A stretch of 64,000 nt of DNA from Theropithecus gelada (GCF_003255815.1 NC_037680.1:24830470-24894469), one strand, 5' to 3'; positions 12,396 through 24,879 are shown, counted from the first letter of the stretch. A program made the numbers and translations. Notes: generated by a model from the sequence alone, not told the origin.

Positions 12396-12690
12396 TTTTA
12401 TTTTATTTTTAGAAAAGGTCTTGCTCAGTCATGCTGGCTGGAGTGCAGTGGCACAATCATGGTTCACTGTAGCCTCAACTGCCTTGGCTCAAGTAGCCCT
12501 CCAGCTTCAGCCTACAGAGTAGGTGGGACTATAGGCACACACCATCATGACTGGCTAATTCTTTATTTTTGGTAGAGATAGGGTCTCACTATGTTGTCCA
12601 GGCTGTTCTCTAACCCCTGAGCTTAAGCAGTCCTCCTGCCTCAGCCTCTCAAAGTGTTGGGATTACAGGCATAAGCGACTGCACCCGGCC
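12396..12690 (-). mobile_element. AluJ SINE (right member of a pair)
   Basis: A reverse-strand Alu with an A-tail complement ATTTTATTTTATTTTTAG, then a divergent right arm ('ggtcttgctcagtcatgctg') and left arm ending CTGCACCCGGCC. The downstream TSD (C)CATATTTTCCTTCTT lies at 12690-12705 and matches the copy at 12036-12051. The features (GCAGTGGCACAATCATGG, CTTGAGCCAAGG complement) suit AluJ. Confidence 0.9.
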
Positions 12691-14354
12691 CATATTTTCC
12701 TTCTTGAGCAATGTTCTTAGATATTTATCAAGCCCATTTATATTTTCAAGTAATAATATTTTAAATGTATTATTATCTTTATATTTTAAATTTCATGATT
12801 TCTATTCCAATGCTTCATTTCCTTCCTTCTGCTTGTTTGATTTTTAATTTAAAAGTGGAAGCTTAGATTATTAATATTGATCTTTCTTTGTTTCTAATAA
12901 AAGTATTTAACACTATATATTTCCTGTAGGCATAGCTGCATCTATCAAATTTTAATGTGTTGTATTTTTTATTTTCATTCAATTCAAAGCTAAATTTCCT
13001 TTGAGACTTTCTCTTTGATTTGTGGGTTATTCAGAAATATGTTTAATTTCAAAATTTTGAAGATATTCCAGATAAATTTCTGTTACTGAATTCTAAGTTA
13101 ATTGTATCGTGGTCCATATGTCTTCTTATAAATGTTTTCAGATTATTTATGGTCTAGATTATTGTTTTCCTTGGTAAATGTTCCTTCTGTATTTGAAAAA
13201 AGGTGTGTGTGCTTTTTTGTTGTTAGATGATGTTTTCAATACATATCAATTTAGACTGTTTTATGATATTTTCAGTTTTGCTATGCATTTGCTGATTTTC
13301 CTATAAGCAATTGCTATGTATTATATTAATTACTGATAAGAAATATTGAAGTCTCTAATCATCATTATTAATTTGTCCAGTTATAACTTCGGCTCACCCA
13401 GTTTTTTCTTTATATATTTTCAAGCTCTCTTGTAAGAAATATTAATATTTATAATTTTTATGTCTCCTTGAAGAGTTTATCCTTTTTATTTAAAGAATGT
13501 CTCCTCCTATCCCTGATAACCTTCCTTGTTGTGAAGTTATCTTTCTCTGAAATTAATATGGTTACTGTGTTCATAGTATATCTATTTACATCCTTTTAGC
13601 TTTAACCTATCTATATATTTCCATTTTAAGTGGTTTATTGTAGAGAACATATAGATGGATCTTGCTTTTTCTCCAAACTGACAATCTTGATATATTAACT
13701 TATGTGTTTAAATCATTCATATTTAGTGAGATTATTGATCCAGTTGGCATAAAATTTGTCATCTGGTTAATTGTTTACATTTTTTCATTTTATTTTTGTG
13801 TTTTTTCATGAGTGTATTTCTGACTTCTTTTGAGATAATTTTACATTTTTCAAGATTTATTTTTTCCTCTTTTATTAACATATTGTTTATTCACTTTTTT
13901 TGCATTTTTCCAGTTGTTTCCCTTGAGCTTATGATATATATTTTAGATTAATCAAAGTCTATCTCTCTGCCATCTCTGTGCTATTTTTGTTATATCTTCT
14001 ATTTTAATTATGCTATAAAACTCAATATATTGTTACTGTTTTTATTTTAAAAGGTCAGATATATTTCAAAGCAAGTAAAATTTAGAAAAATTTAATTTAA
14101 TATTGCCTTCATTCATCTTATGTTCACTACTTTTTATTTCGTTATCTAGATTCATGTTTTCAATCTCATAGTTTTTCTCTCCAACTAAATTCCTTTAAAA
14201 AATCTTATACAAGATTTCTAGAAATGAACTACTTTAGCTTTCATTGGACTGAGAGTATTAATTCTTCAGTTTTAAAACATAGTTTTGCCGGGTATAGAAT
14301 TCTGAGTTGATACTTTCTTTCCTTTTTCCCCCTGCTTTATTGAGGTGTACTTCA

Positions 14355-14605
14355 ATATATATTTGTGTATGTAGATATATATGTATATATAAAATATATT
14401 TAATATACACAATATATTTATATTTAATACAGTCTATACAATATTTAATATTTAATATAATATATACAATATTTACTACAATATATACAACATATATAGT
14501 ATATATGTTTAATACTATATATACAATATATTATATAGTATATACATTTGTATATACTGTATATTATTATACTGTTTATGTTGTATGTATTTAAGATGTA
14601 TAACA
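14355..14605. repeat. TA-rich tract in L1M 3' UTR
   Basis: About 250 bases of imperfect TATATA / ATATTTA / ACAATATATACAA units. It produces a spurious Tyr/Ile-rich frame (14307-14594). It lies in the L1M 3' UTR and probably expanded after insertion. DNA of this sort melts easily and can form hairpins. Confidence 0.85.
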
Positions 14606-15034
14606 TGTATACAATGTGAAATTATTACCACAATCAAGCTAATTAAAAAGTCCACCTCACATAATTACTTTGTTTTTGAGAACACTTAAGATATACTCTG
14701 TCATAAATTTCAATTATCTAATATAGTTATTATTAACTATATTTACCATGCTGTACATTACATCTTCAGAACTAATTTATCCTGCATAATTAAAACTTAG
14801 AACCCTTTGAGCAACATCTTCCCATTTACCTCACACCCCAGGCCTCTGAAAACTGTCATTCTTATGAATGCAAATTTTTAAGATTCCACATATCAATGAG
14901 TTCTTGTAGTATTTATTTTTCTGTGTCTGGCTTATTACTTATTTCACTCAGCATAATGTCCTCCAGGTTTATCAATGTTGTACAAGTGGAAGCTTCTTTT
15001 TGCTTTTCAAGGCTGAATATAATTTCATTTTAGA

Positions 15035-15066
15035 TAGATAGATTAATAGATGGATAGATATAATGA
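15035..15066. repeat. (TAGA)n-like microsatellite, imperfect
   Basis: A short imperfect run of TAGA/GATA units ('tagatagatagattaatag' then 'atggatagatataatg') inside the L1M ORF2 C-terminal region. Short and interrupted, so probably not highly variable. Confidence 0.6.
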
Positions 15067-17849
15067 TAAAATATTATTTTATGTAATCAGATTTTTCTTT
15101 ATCCATTCATTCATCAACTTAGATTGTTTACATATGTTGACTATTGTGAATAATGCTATAAAGGGACTGCAGATATCTCTTTGGCATAATGATTCCATTT
15201 CCTTTGAATATATAACCAGAAGTAAGATTGCTGGATCATATTGCAGTTCTACTTTTAACTTTTTGTGGAACTTCATTTTTTTCATAGTGGTTTTACCAAT
15301 TTATACTTCCACCAACAGTATACAAGGGTTACCTTTACTCCACATCCTTGCCATTAGTTATCTTTCATTTTTTTTATAAGAGTGATAATAGCCATTCTGA
15401 CAAGAGTGAGAATATGGTTTTAATTTGTGTTTTTTTTTCTGATCATCGGTGATGTTGAGGATGTTTTCATATATGTATTTGATATTTGAGTATCTTCTTT
15501 GAAGAAATGTCTATTCAGGTGTTTTGTGTAATTTTAAATTGAATTATTTAAGATATATTTGTAATTAAATTATTTGAGTTTCTCGTACATTTTGTATATC
15601 AACCTTTTACCAGTAGTATGTTTGCATATATTATCTCTTATTCTATTTATTTTCTCTTCACTCTGTTGATTGTTTCCATTGATGTCCATTCGATTTTTAA
15701 TCTGATGCTATCCTATGTGTTTATTTTTGCTTTTGTTGCCTGTGTTTTTGGATCTTATCCAAAATTTCATTGCTCCGATAAACGTCAGAAGCTTTTTCTA
15801 TGTTTTCTTCTAGTTGTTTTACAGTTTGCAATTTTGTATTTAAGCCTTTAATCTATTTTGGGTTGATACTTTATATGGTGTGAAAAAATAGGACAATTTC
15901 ATTTTCTGCAGGTGGATATTCAGTTTTACCGACACCATTTATTGAACACCATTAACTGTCCCCATTTTGTGTTCCTGGCACCCTTCCCAAAGATCATTAG
16001 GCTGTAATGGATTTCTATGCTCTCCATTCTGTTCCAATTTTCTATATGTTTGTTTTTATAACAGTACCACATAATTTTGATTACTGTAGCTTTCTAATAT
16101 ATTTTGAAACCAGGAAATATGATGCCTCTATCTTTTTTTTTTTTTTCTTTTGCTTAAGATTGCTTTGCTTTCTCTTTAGGAGTTCCATATGAAGTTTAAA
16201 GTAGTTTGTCTTTTTCTGTTCTTGTGAAAAATGCCATTGGGATTTTGACAGAGTTAGCATTGAATATGTAGATTGGTTTGAGCACTATGGGCATTTAAAC
16301 ACTATTAATCCTTCCAATCCATCAACATGGGATATCTTTACATTTATTTTGGTCTTCTTAAATTTCTTTCATCAATGTTTTGTGGTTTTCAGTGTATAGG
16401 TATTTTACTTCCTTAGTTTAATTTATCTGTAAATATTTTTTCCATTTTGATGTTATTGTAAAAACGTTTTCTGGATTTAATTTTGTACATCATATTGTTA
16501 GTGTGTAGAAGCACAACTTGTTTATGCATGTTAATATTGTATCCTACACATTTATTGTATTTGTTTATTAATTCTAATATTTTTGTAGTGAAACCTTTAA
16601 GGTATTCTATACGTAAGATTTCATAACCTGCAAACAGAGAAAATTTTACTTTTTTCCTTTGCATATTTTTCATTTTGTTTCTTGACTACTTGCTCCACTA
16701 GGACTTCCAGTACAATGTTAAGTAGAAATTGTGACAGTGAACATCCTTGCATTATTGCTGATCTTAGAGAAAGAGTTCTCAGCTTTACACTGTTGAGCGT
16801 TGATGTCAGCTGTGAGCCTGTCATATATGGCCTTTATCATGTTGAAGTACATTCCTTTTATATATAACATTTTGATAGTTTTTATCTTGAAAAAAATGCT
16901 AGATTTTGTCAAACAATTCTTCTTCATTTATAGAGATAATCATATGATTTTTATCCTTAATTTTGCTAAAGTGATGTATCATATTTGTTGATTTTCTTTT
17001 GTGGACTCATCCTTGCAATTCAAGGAAAAATTCCATTTGATCTGGTGTGTGACTCTTTTGATGTGCCATTTAATTCAGCTTGCTACTGTTTTGTTGAGAA
17101 CTTTTGCAACTATTTTCTTCAAAAATATTGGCGTGTGATTTTCCTTACTTGCAGTGCCTTTGTCTGGCTATGGTATCAGGATAATGATGGCCTTGTAAAA
17201 AAATTGAAGTGTTTCTTCCTATTCAATTTTTAGGGCAACTTTGAGAAAGATTGGAATTAATTCTTCTTTAAATGTTTGGTAGAATACACCAGTGAAGCCA
17301 TCTGGTCCTGGCTTCTCCTTATTAGGAGGTTTTTTGATTACTGATTCAATCTTCTTATTTGCCATTTGTCTCGTTGGATTTTCTGGTTTTTTACTGATTC
17401 AGTTTTGGTAGGTTGTATGCTTCTGGGAATTTATCAATTTTTCTAAGTTTTGCGATGTATTAACATCTAAACATTCATGGTAGTCTCTTGCAATTTTTGT
17501 AATTCTGTGATATCACTTGTAATGTCATCTCTTTCAGTTTTGATTTTATTTATGCGTATCTTCTCTCCTTTTAAAAAAATTAGTCTAACTAAAGGCTTCT
17601 CAATTTTACATTCCAAAATACTATTAGTTCATTGATCTTTTCTATTGTTTTGCTCACATCTATTCCATTTATCTCTGTTCTAATATATATGATTTTCTTC
17701 TTTCTGCTAACTAGGGGCTCAATGTGTTCTTTTTCAGCTTCCTTGAGGTGTAATTTTAGGTTACTTATTTAAGGTCTTTTTTAAAAAATGGGTGTTTTTT
17801 ATTATAAACTCAACTCTCAAAACTGTTTTTGCTGCATTCCGTAAGTTTT

Positions 17850-18148
17850 TTTTTTTTTCTTTTTCTGAGATAGAATCTTACTTTGTCACCCAGGCTAGAG
17901 TGCAGTGGCGCAATCTTGGCTCACTGCAACCACCACCTGCTGGGTTCAAGCAATTCTCATGCCTCAGCCTCTTAGTAGCTAGAATTATAGGCACACACCA
18001 CCAAACCCAGCTAATTTTTGTATTTTTAGGAGAAGTGGGGTGTTGCCATGTTGGGCAGTCTGGTCTTGAACTCCTGACCTCAAGTGATCTGCTCACCTCA
18101 GTCTCTCAAAGTGCTGGGGTTATAGGCATGAGCCACCATGCCTGGTCT
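17850..18148 (-). mobile_element. AluS-type SINE inside L1M
   Basis: A full-length reverse-strand Alu from the T-rich tail and GAGATAGAATCTTAC to GCCACCATGCCTGGTCT. It is flanked by a 10-base TSD, CGTAAGTTTT, at 17840-17849 and 18149-18158. This shows insertion into the ORF2 remnant. It is moderately diverged, and its minus-frame and plus-frame ORFs (17792-18163, 17878-18096) are Alu artefacts. Confidence 0.95.
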
Positions 18149-19966
18149 CGTAAGTTTTGCTAGTTGTTTTTCTGTTTTCATTTCTCTCAGGGTTTTTTGT
18201 TTTGTTTTGTTTTGCTTTGAGTTCTCCTTTAATTCACTGGTTATTCAAAAATGTGCTGTTTAATTTCTACAAATTTGTGAATTTTCCAATATTGTTTTTG
18301 TTTTTTATTTCTAGCTTCACAAATTGTCATAAAAGATAATTGATATTATTTCAATATATTCTTAAATATGTTGAGAATTGTTTTGTGTCTCAACATATGA
18401 TCTACCCTAGAGAACGTTCTGTGTGCATTTGATAAAAAATGTGCATTTTGATGCTGTTGGAGAGAATATTCTGTGTATGTCTGAGAAGTCCATTTGGTTT
18501 GTGGAATTGTTAACTATTGTTTCCTTACTGCTTTTGTGTCCAGACAATCTATTTATTGTCTAAAGTGGGTTATTGAAGTCCCTTACTGTATTGTATTGTT
18601 GTCTATTTTTCCCTTCAGTTCTATTAATATTATATTACATATTTAGGTGATTTGATGTGAGGTGCATATATATTTACAATGGCTATATCTGCTTGATGAA
18701 CTGATGCCTTTATCATTATTTAATAATTTTCTTCATTTCTTTTTACAGTTTTTGACCTGACATCTATTTTGTCTAGGTATAGCCCCCCATATCTTCCCAC
18801 TCTTTTGGTTACAATTTGTCTGGAATACCTTTTTACCATTTTTTTTCTTTTCTTTTTCCTTCTAGACTGTGTGTGTTCTTAAAATTAGTGTAAGTCTTTT
18901 ATAGGCAGCATATTATTGGATGTTTTCTTTTGTTCAATCTATTCAGCCACTCTATGTTTTTTGGTCAAAAAATTCAAACTATTTACATTCACAGTAATTA
19001 TTGACTGTAAAAACTTACTCTGGTTCTTTAATTGTTTTCAAATGTTTTATAGTTTTTCTGTCGCTTTTTCTCCTTTCTGTCTTCCTTCGTGGTTTGATAA
19101 TTTTTTTATAGTAATATGCTTTGATTCATTTTACTTTATCTTTGTGTATCTATGTCAGGATTTCCTTTGTGTAAGCCCTGTAGTAATACACATAGAACAT
19201 CTTATAGTTTCACACACAAAACTCAACACTTTAGCTTGTCTTACCCTTACATTTCATGTTGTTGATGTCACATTTTACAAATTTTTATACCGTATATCCT
19301 TTAACAAATTATTGTAGCTGTACTTATTGTTAATGCTTTGTTTTTAAACTCTTACATCAGGTTCAAAAGTATTTTACACATTACCGTTATAATATTAGAG
19401 TATTTTGTATTTGACAACATTTTTACCTTTATGGTGAGTTTATTTCATTGATATGTTTTCATATTGTACGTAACATTTGTTTATTTAAACTTGAAGAACT
19501 CCCTTTAGCATTTCTTATGAAAGGTCCGGTGGTGAACTTTTTTAGCTTTTATTTGTCTGGGAAAATCTCTCTCTCCTTAAATTCTGAAGAAACTCCTTGT
19601 TAAGTGTAATATTCTTAGCTATAAAGTTTTTTCCCCCTATTCTTTTAGTTCTTTGACTATGGTTTCCTGGTATACAAGGTTTCTGCAGAGAAAAATGCAT
19701 ATAGCCCTATGGAGATGCTCTTGTTTGTTACACGTTTTCCTCTTGCTGTTTTAAAAATTATTTTTGTTATTGACATTTTATAATTTGGTTATAATATGTC
19801 TCAGTGTAATCTTTGTAATCTTGATCCTATGTGGGATATTTTGTACTTCATGAACTTGTATGTCCACATCCTTTCCAAGATTTGGGACATCTTCAGACAT
19901 TTTTTTGAAAAATGCTTTTCATTCTATTAACCTTCTTTCTCCTTCTGGGAATTTACAATGCACATA

Positions 19967-20202
19967 GAGGTTCAATGTCTCTTATCTCAAATGCTTGGGA
20001 CCAGAGTGTTTCAAATTACTTTTTCTTTTCAGATTTTGAAATATTTTCATTGCATTCACTGGTTGAGCATGCCAAATCTGAAAATGCAATATCTGAAATG
20101 CTCCAAAGCACATTATTTTTCAGTGTCATGATGGTGTTTGAAAAGTTTCAGAATTTGGAGCATTTCAAATTTTCAATTTTCAAATTTGGGATGTTCAGCC
20201 TG
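19967..20202. mobile_element. MER2 DNA transposon (internally deleted)
   Basis: A 236-base element whose two ends are inverted copies of the MER2 terminus: 'gaggttcaatgtctcttatc' at the left and '...gggatgttcagcctg' at the right. It is flanked by TA dinucleotides (19965-19966 and 20203-20204), the target duplication of Tc1/mariner-pogo elements. MER2 is a non-autonomous passenger of the Tigger group. Removing it restores the continuous L1M sequence ('ttctgggaatttacaatg...' then 'tgttatatttggtgatgtcc'), so it inserted into the L1M. An internal 'actggttgagcatgccaaat' block repeats the terminus. Confidence 0.85.
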
Positions 20203-21489
20203 TAGTGTTATATTTGGTGATGTCCTGTAAATCTCTTGGGTTTTCTCTACTCCTTTTAATTTATTTTCCCTTCTTACTATTATAATTAGATAATTTCTGT
20301 CTGTAAGATCATAGATTCTTTTTTCAGTTTGTTTGAATGTGTTTTATATTCTTGCATTTTTTATCTCCTTCAGCACCACAATTTCTGCTGGTTCTGTTTT
20401 ATGATTTCTGTCTCTTTTTAAAACTTTTTGTATTGTTTGTGAATTGTTATATGAATATTGTTGAAGTTACTATTTTGGTCTAATGTAGTTCACTGAACTC
20501 TCTTAAAACAACTTTTTTGAATTATTTGTTAAACAATTTGTAAATCTCCATTTCTTTGAGATTAGTTATAAAATTTATAGTTTTTTGTTTTGTTTTGTTT
20601 TGTTTTTGATTTTTTTGGTGGTGTTGTGTTTCCTTAATTTTTCATGTTCCTTGAAGTCTTGTATTGCTGTTTTCACATTTAAAAGATCAGACACCTTTTT
20701 CAGTCTTACGATTAGCTTCAAGAACCAAAGACCTTCACCATTCATCCAGGCTAGAGATTATTAGGACTTTTAGACCTGTTTTTTGGATGCACCTGCTTCA
20801 CTTCTCTTATTTCCCTTTTTGTGGGAGGAAACAGTCTTAGGGCTGTATGTATTCTCTCAATTCTGCAAAGCCAGTCAGTGTGTGAGAACACTATGTTTCC
20901 TAGGGCCATTGTGCCCTGAAATGTTGAAGGATAAACACCATCTCTCAATCCTGCAGAGATAAATCAGCTGTCTGCATGTGCTTGCCCACAATCTTCAGGC
21001 AGTCACATACACTATATGCGGGGTGGCACACTGGGCACCAGCTACAGGGTCCAGGGAGAGGTACATGGAGTGCTAGTGCTAGGAGCATGAATGGGCTAGT
21101 TGGGGGGTGGAGGGTATAAAGGTATTATATTCTACAAGGTCTATAGGCACACTTCTTGGTGTAGTTTGCAAGGAGGTTTATAGAAACTATGGCCCTTTAC
21201 TGAGTTCTACATCCCAGTGCTGTGATTCCCCAACCCTCTTCCCTGCTCCTAGCCATATCACATTTCTGGTGAAGTTGGGTGCTGACTATGTTCTTACTTC
21301 TCCCTTGGAGGAAGTCAAGAGCCAAAGGGGTCTCACTGAGCTCTGCCACATTGGTGAAGAGGGGATGCGGGTAAAGTAAAACTTTTCTTCTTATCCTTTT
21401 CAATACATCTATTCTTGCAGTTGTTTTTACTCCAGCAGGTGGTGGGGCTTATGCATTAGATTCCCAGTCTCCTAAAAAGGTGTTCTCCT

Positions 21490-22000
21490 CTGTGAGTGGT
21501 TGTCAAAATTGTTTGCTCTGTGGGAGGATAAGAGCAGAAAACTCGTATTCCTTTGTCTTGAGAGTGTTCAACACTTTAATTATGTCAATATATTGTCTTC
21601 TGGTTTATATGTTTCTAAAGAGAAGACTGTTGTAATTATTATTTTTTTTCTTCTATATGTAATACCCCTCTCCCTTACTGGCTGACTTTAATATTTTTTT
21701 TTGTTTGTTGCATTCAGTAATTTGAATATGACAAATTGAGGAGCGGTTATGTTTTGGGAATTATCATCGTAGGTATTCTTGGAGCTTCTTTGATCTGTGG
21801 TTTTGTTTTCTGTAATTAAATTTGAATATCCCAGCCCACTGAAAATATTTCTTACCTCTTCTCCTTCTTTTTTCTTCTTCTGGAATCAATTGCTTACATA
21901 TTAAAGTATAAGGTAACATCCCAGAGATCTTGGATATTGTGTTTCAATTTTATTTTCACTTTTCTTAATCTTCTCTTGAACTATGTTCAAGTTCACTTAT

Positions 22001-22046
<46 letters not shown>

Positions 22047-22400
22047 AGACGGAGTCTTGCTCTGCCGCCCAGGCTGGAGTACAGTGGCCGGATCTCAGCT
22101 CACTGCAAGCTCCGCCTCCCGGGTTCACGCCATTCTCCTGCCTCAGCCTCCCGAGTAGCTGGGACTACAGGCGCCCGCCACCTATTCTTTACTTAGCTGT
22201 TTTAATTCTACTTATTAGCCAATTGGGTAAATTTTATATCTCTTTTACTGTATTTTTATTTAGAGCATTTCCATGTAATTTTCTACCAGAGTCTTCATGT
22301 TACTATTGAGATTACCCTTCAAATTTTGCCTTTTACTTAACTTTTAGAGTGTTTAATGTACTAATCATAGTTATTTTAAATTGCCTTGGCCATATCTTAT
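21490..22400 (-). mobile_element. second L1M 5'-region fragment, interrupted by Alu
   Basis: The sequence repeats motifs of the same general L1 region as 19640-20250 but as a separate copy: 'atattgtcttctggtttata', 'tctatatgtaatacccctct', then 'ttggagcttctttgatctgt' and 'cttggatattgtgtttcaat'. It continues past the truncated Alu (22006-22182) with 'taattctacttattagccaa' to about 22400. This is a different L1M copy or a duplicated segment, also minus strand, with no frame left. Confidence 0.7.
22006..22182 (-). mobile_element. 5'-truncated AluYR-type SINE
   Basis: A reverse-strand Alu with a tail of 43 T residues (22003-22045), then GAGACGGAGTCTTGCTCTG through the right arm to GGCGCCCGCCACC, where it stops: the left arm is missing. 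An 8-base TSD TATTCTTT lies at 21998-22005 and 22183-22190, so the truncation happened at insertion. It carries GTGGCCGGATCTCAG, the cercopithecoid AluYR signature. Low divergence and a long tail suggest a recent insertion. Confidence 0.93.
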
Positions 22401-24879
22401 GGTTAATATAATTTGAAAAGAAAACTAGATGAAGTTTCATAAACATGGTATGCCATTAAAAATTAAATGTGTAAAGTTGACTAAGCAAAGTTGTTTCCAG
22501 TGTTTTAAAATATAGTTTAAGAATCTATAATGTGCCCCAATGTAGCACAATCAATAGAAAGATATAAGGAATGTGAAGAATATGTCTTACAATAGAAATG
22601 ATGTCCAAGAAAAGAAAAGATGAACATTTATTTGGACTTTATCTTAGCTGGTTCAGTGGTAAATTTAACACACCAGACTAATTCACTAATTCCTTAGAGC
22701 TTTCTAGTGTTTTAAAGTGTACAATAAACTTTATAGTCATGTGAGGTAAATTAGACAGGTTATAGTTCATATTCAATCTGTCTACCACTCTGTGAAGAGA
22801 TTCTAGGCATGGACAATTCCAAAATTAACTTTCTTACATCCTACTATTTCCTGAAACATCCATTGTGCTTCTTTCCATATGATCAATTTATTAAAAGAGT
22901 AGGCTCTATTTAATTCTTCATTTCAATGCACTTTTTTAAATTTTAGAGCTATCTGTTTAGCACACATGCATACACACACACAAATACATTTTCTAGATAC
23001 GCTTGTAGGTTCTATATTGGTGAGCAAAACAGAAGAAGGTCTTATCATCATGTTGTTATGGTCCAGAAATAAACAAAAAAAATCAGCAAAATTTAGCATA
23101 TTGCTGATAGGAGCCATAATAGAGGTAGCTAAGTATGTATACCTCTGCCATTGTAATCTGGGCTTGACTCACCACTTTGGCAAAGGTGTTTTTTGGTAGG
23201 TCATCAACATTCGCCCTCTAAGTAAACCAATGTGTTTAAACATTTTACCTTGGTTTTGTTATGGCACTCACAGTATTTAATTGTTTTCATCATCTTTTTA
23301 TTATATTTGAACTGCTCCTGGAGACTTCAAATAATTTATTAGTTTATGATTAAAATACATGAAGCATGCATGATACAAATATTTAATCAATATACAAAAG
23401 TGTTTACTCATGTTTGTACACACATATATGCTTTTTACTTACACAATTGCTGAACTCAGCCCTTTTATTTCTATTATTCCTTTTTTTCTCATTCTGTTTA
23501 TTTTTGCCATTGCATTAATTAATTTTGCTATTAACTATTAGCAATGCAGAAAAAGCAGGAAGCATAACTCTCTTTTACAACTGCCTTCAGTACTAAAAAA
23601 TGACTTCAGGGAGATGTATAGAGCTATAATCTTATGACTATATTATGACTTTTATAAATCTTCTATATATAACATTGTATGTATATATATGCTTAAATAC
23701 TGCACATTAGATGCATCCTTAAAAGTATTACATCCTTTTATCTATCTATGCATTTTTAGTTTATTTTCCTTAAAAATATTTTCTTTACCAAGAAGATTGT
23801 ACAAAAAGGTTAATGCTTTGTAGGTTATTATTTGATGTTCCATACCTTAGGTTGACATGCTATATAATACACATGTATAACTGTAGTTACATGATATAAC
23901 TTGGAAATTTGATTATAAAACTAACATTTGTCTTTGTGTTGGGAAAAATAAAGACTTGACTTGTCTATAAAAGTGTTTCTCAAACACCTTTTTATTATAT
24001 CTCCCTAAGAAACTCTTTAAAATATTTTTCCCAATCTCCATCTCATGCAAACTTAATATCAGGAAATACTGCATATCTTTCTGTGTAGTGCGGCCTTTTG
24101 GAGGGCCACAAAGCTTTGAAATAGCCATACATTTTTTTATAACCCAAGAGTTCATTTTTGGCCCCTTGGGGGTTATATTACCGATATAGAGAAAGCATGG
24201 TTTGTAAGGTCAACTCATCATGGTTGACCATGGTGCTACATTTTTTGTTCTATTTCATTCAGAAATTCAAATTTAAAACAATTAAGAAAACTTTGGTTAC
24301 AAATTAAATGAATTTTTAAAATAAACTTCAAATTTTAATTTGTCTCAATTTTTTATTATATTATTCTCATTGTATAGTCATAATAATTTAGTTCTATAAG
24401 AAGTACTTTTTTAGTTATATAATCTTGTGTCATAAATCTGTGACACTAAATTATATATAGATACAATTATATGTTAGTGCGTATATATATGTATGTTATA
24501 TATATATATATTACATATATATATACTTATTCCCTTACACCATAGTTTGAGATTTCATTACAGCCATAATTTGTGAAGAAATTAAATAGACAGCATGGAA
24601 ACAGATTACCCAAAAAAAGAAAGTTTTAACATAAGTAATAACAGAGGATGTATTCAATAAGTCAGGAAAAACAAGTAAGTTAGGGCAACAATGTAACTTT
24701 GGGAACTGTCCCGACATTGACACTCAATAATAAACTCCTTTTGTTGACATGATTACAATGCATTTGGGAAAAGGTATATTCTTGATATAATCTTAAAATT
24801 GTAATAATATGATCAGTACGTCTGGAAAATAACAGTGAAAATTAAACTGAACTTTGTCTGGATACTGCAATTTTTACAT
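22401..24879. other. unassigned DNA
   Basis: About 2.5 kb with no repeat family I can name with confidence and no coding signal. It contains short AC units near 22970-22985 and an AT tract at 24478-24530. Open frames here (22966-23199, 23913-24155, 24535-24723) have no recognisable domains and look like chance. Confidence 0.4.
24478..24530. repeat. (TA)n microsatellite, interrupted
   Basis: TATATATAT units broken by GTATGT and TACA, about 50 bases. The flanks are AT-rich unassigned DNA. Probably length-variable in its longest pure segment (about 24500-24511). Confidence 0.85.

Larger units (their letters stand above)
11090..14330 (-). mobile_element. L1M LINE-1, minus strand, holding an Alu pair
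   Basis: The left 550 bases match an old L1M 3' UTR in reverse: 'cctccatttggacttttctg', 'atgttttctcatgattagac', 'tgatcacttggtcaaggtgg'. ORF2-derived sequence follows: at about 11650 the TTTGGCATCAG block, and at 13000-13560 the endonuclease-side blocks. At 14280-14300 there is a 'ttgccgggtatagaattctg' block from the region upstream of ORF2. RT sequence around the FADD box is missing, so the copy is internally deleted. Two adjacent Alus (12052-12690) interrupt it. There are no usable frames. Confidence 0.82.
14890..18915 (-). pseudogene. L1M ORF2 pseudogene
   Basis: The minus-strand ORF2 frame is broken throughout. Recognisable open scraps lie at 15079-15285 (LQYDPAILLLVIYSKE block of the C-terminal part), 16413-16673 and 16621-16824 (AIMQGCSLSQFLLNIVLEVL, the RT QG motif region) and 16718-16927 (IKAIYDRLTADI). 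The RT FADD box at 16623-16634 has decayed to FAGY, so both catalytic aspartates are lost. No function is possible. Confidence 0.88.
14331..21480 (-). mobile_element. near-full-length L1M/L1MA LINE-1, minus strand
   Basis: About 7.1 kb including an Alu (17850-18148) and a MER2 (19967-20202). The order, read left to right, is as follows. A 3' UTR begins 'ccccctgctttattgaggtg' (14331) and carries a TA-rich tract. ORF2 C-terminus to endonuclease occupies about 14890-18900. The region between ORF2 and the 5' end is at 18916-19640 (blocks 'attgttgatgtcacatttta', 'aagaactccctttagcattt'). The upstream region at 19640-20760 has 'ccttctttctccttctggga' and 'aaagaccttcaccattcatc'. A GC-richer 5' UTR-like section follows to about 21480. 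The remarkable completeness is unusual for an L1M, but the frames are destroyed. Confidence 0.85.

Noticed and set aside
14307..14594. Tyr/Ile-rich 95-codon frame
   Set aside because: Product of the TA-rich tract in the L1M 3' UTR.
21107..21379. 90-codon plus frame in GC-richer DNA, possible small gene
   Set aside because: Lies in the 5' UTR-like region of the reversed L1M; no domain, and its composition is explained by the L1 5' end.
22003..22045. Run of 43 T as a possible terminator or gap filler
   Set aside because: It is the reverse complement of the Alu A tail, flanked by a TSD.
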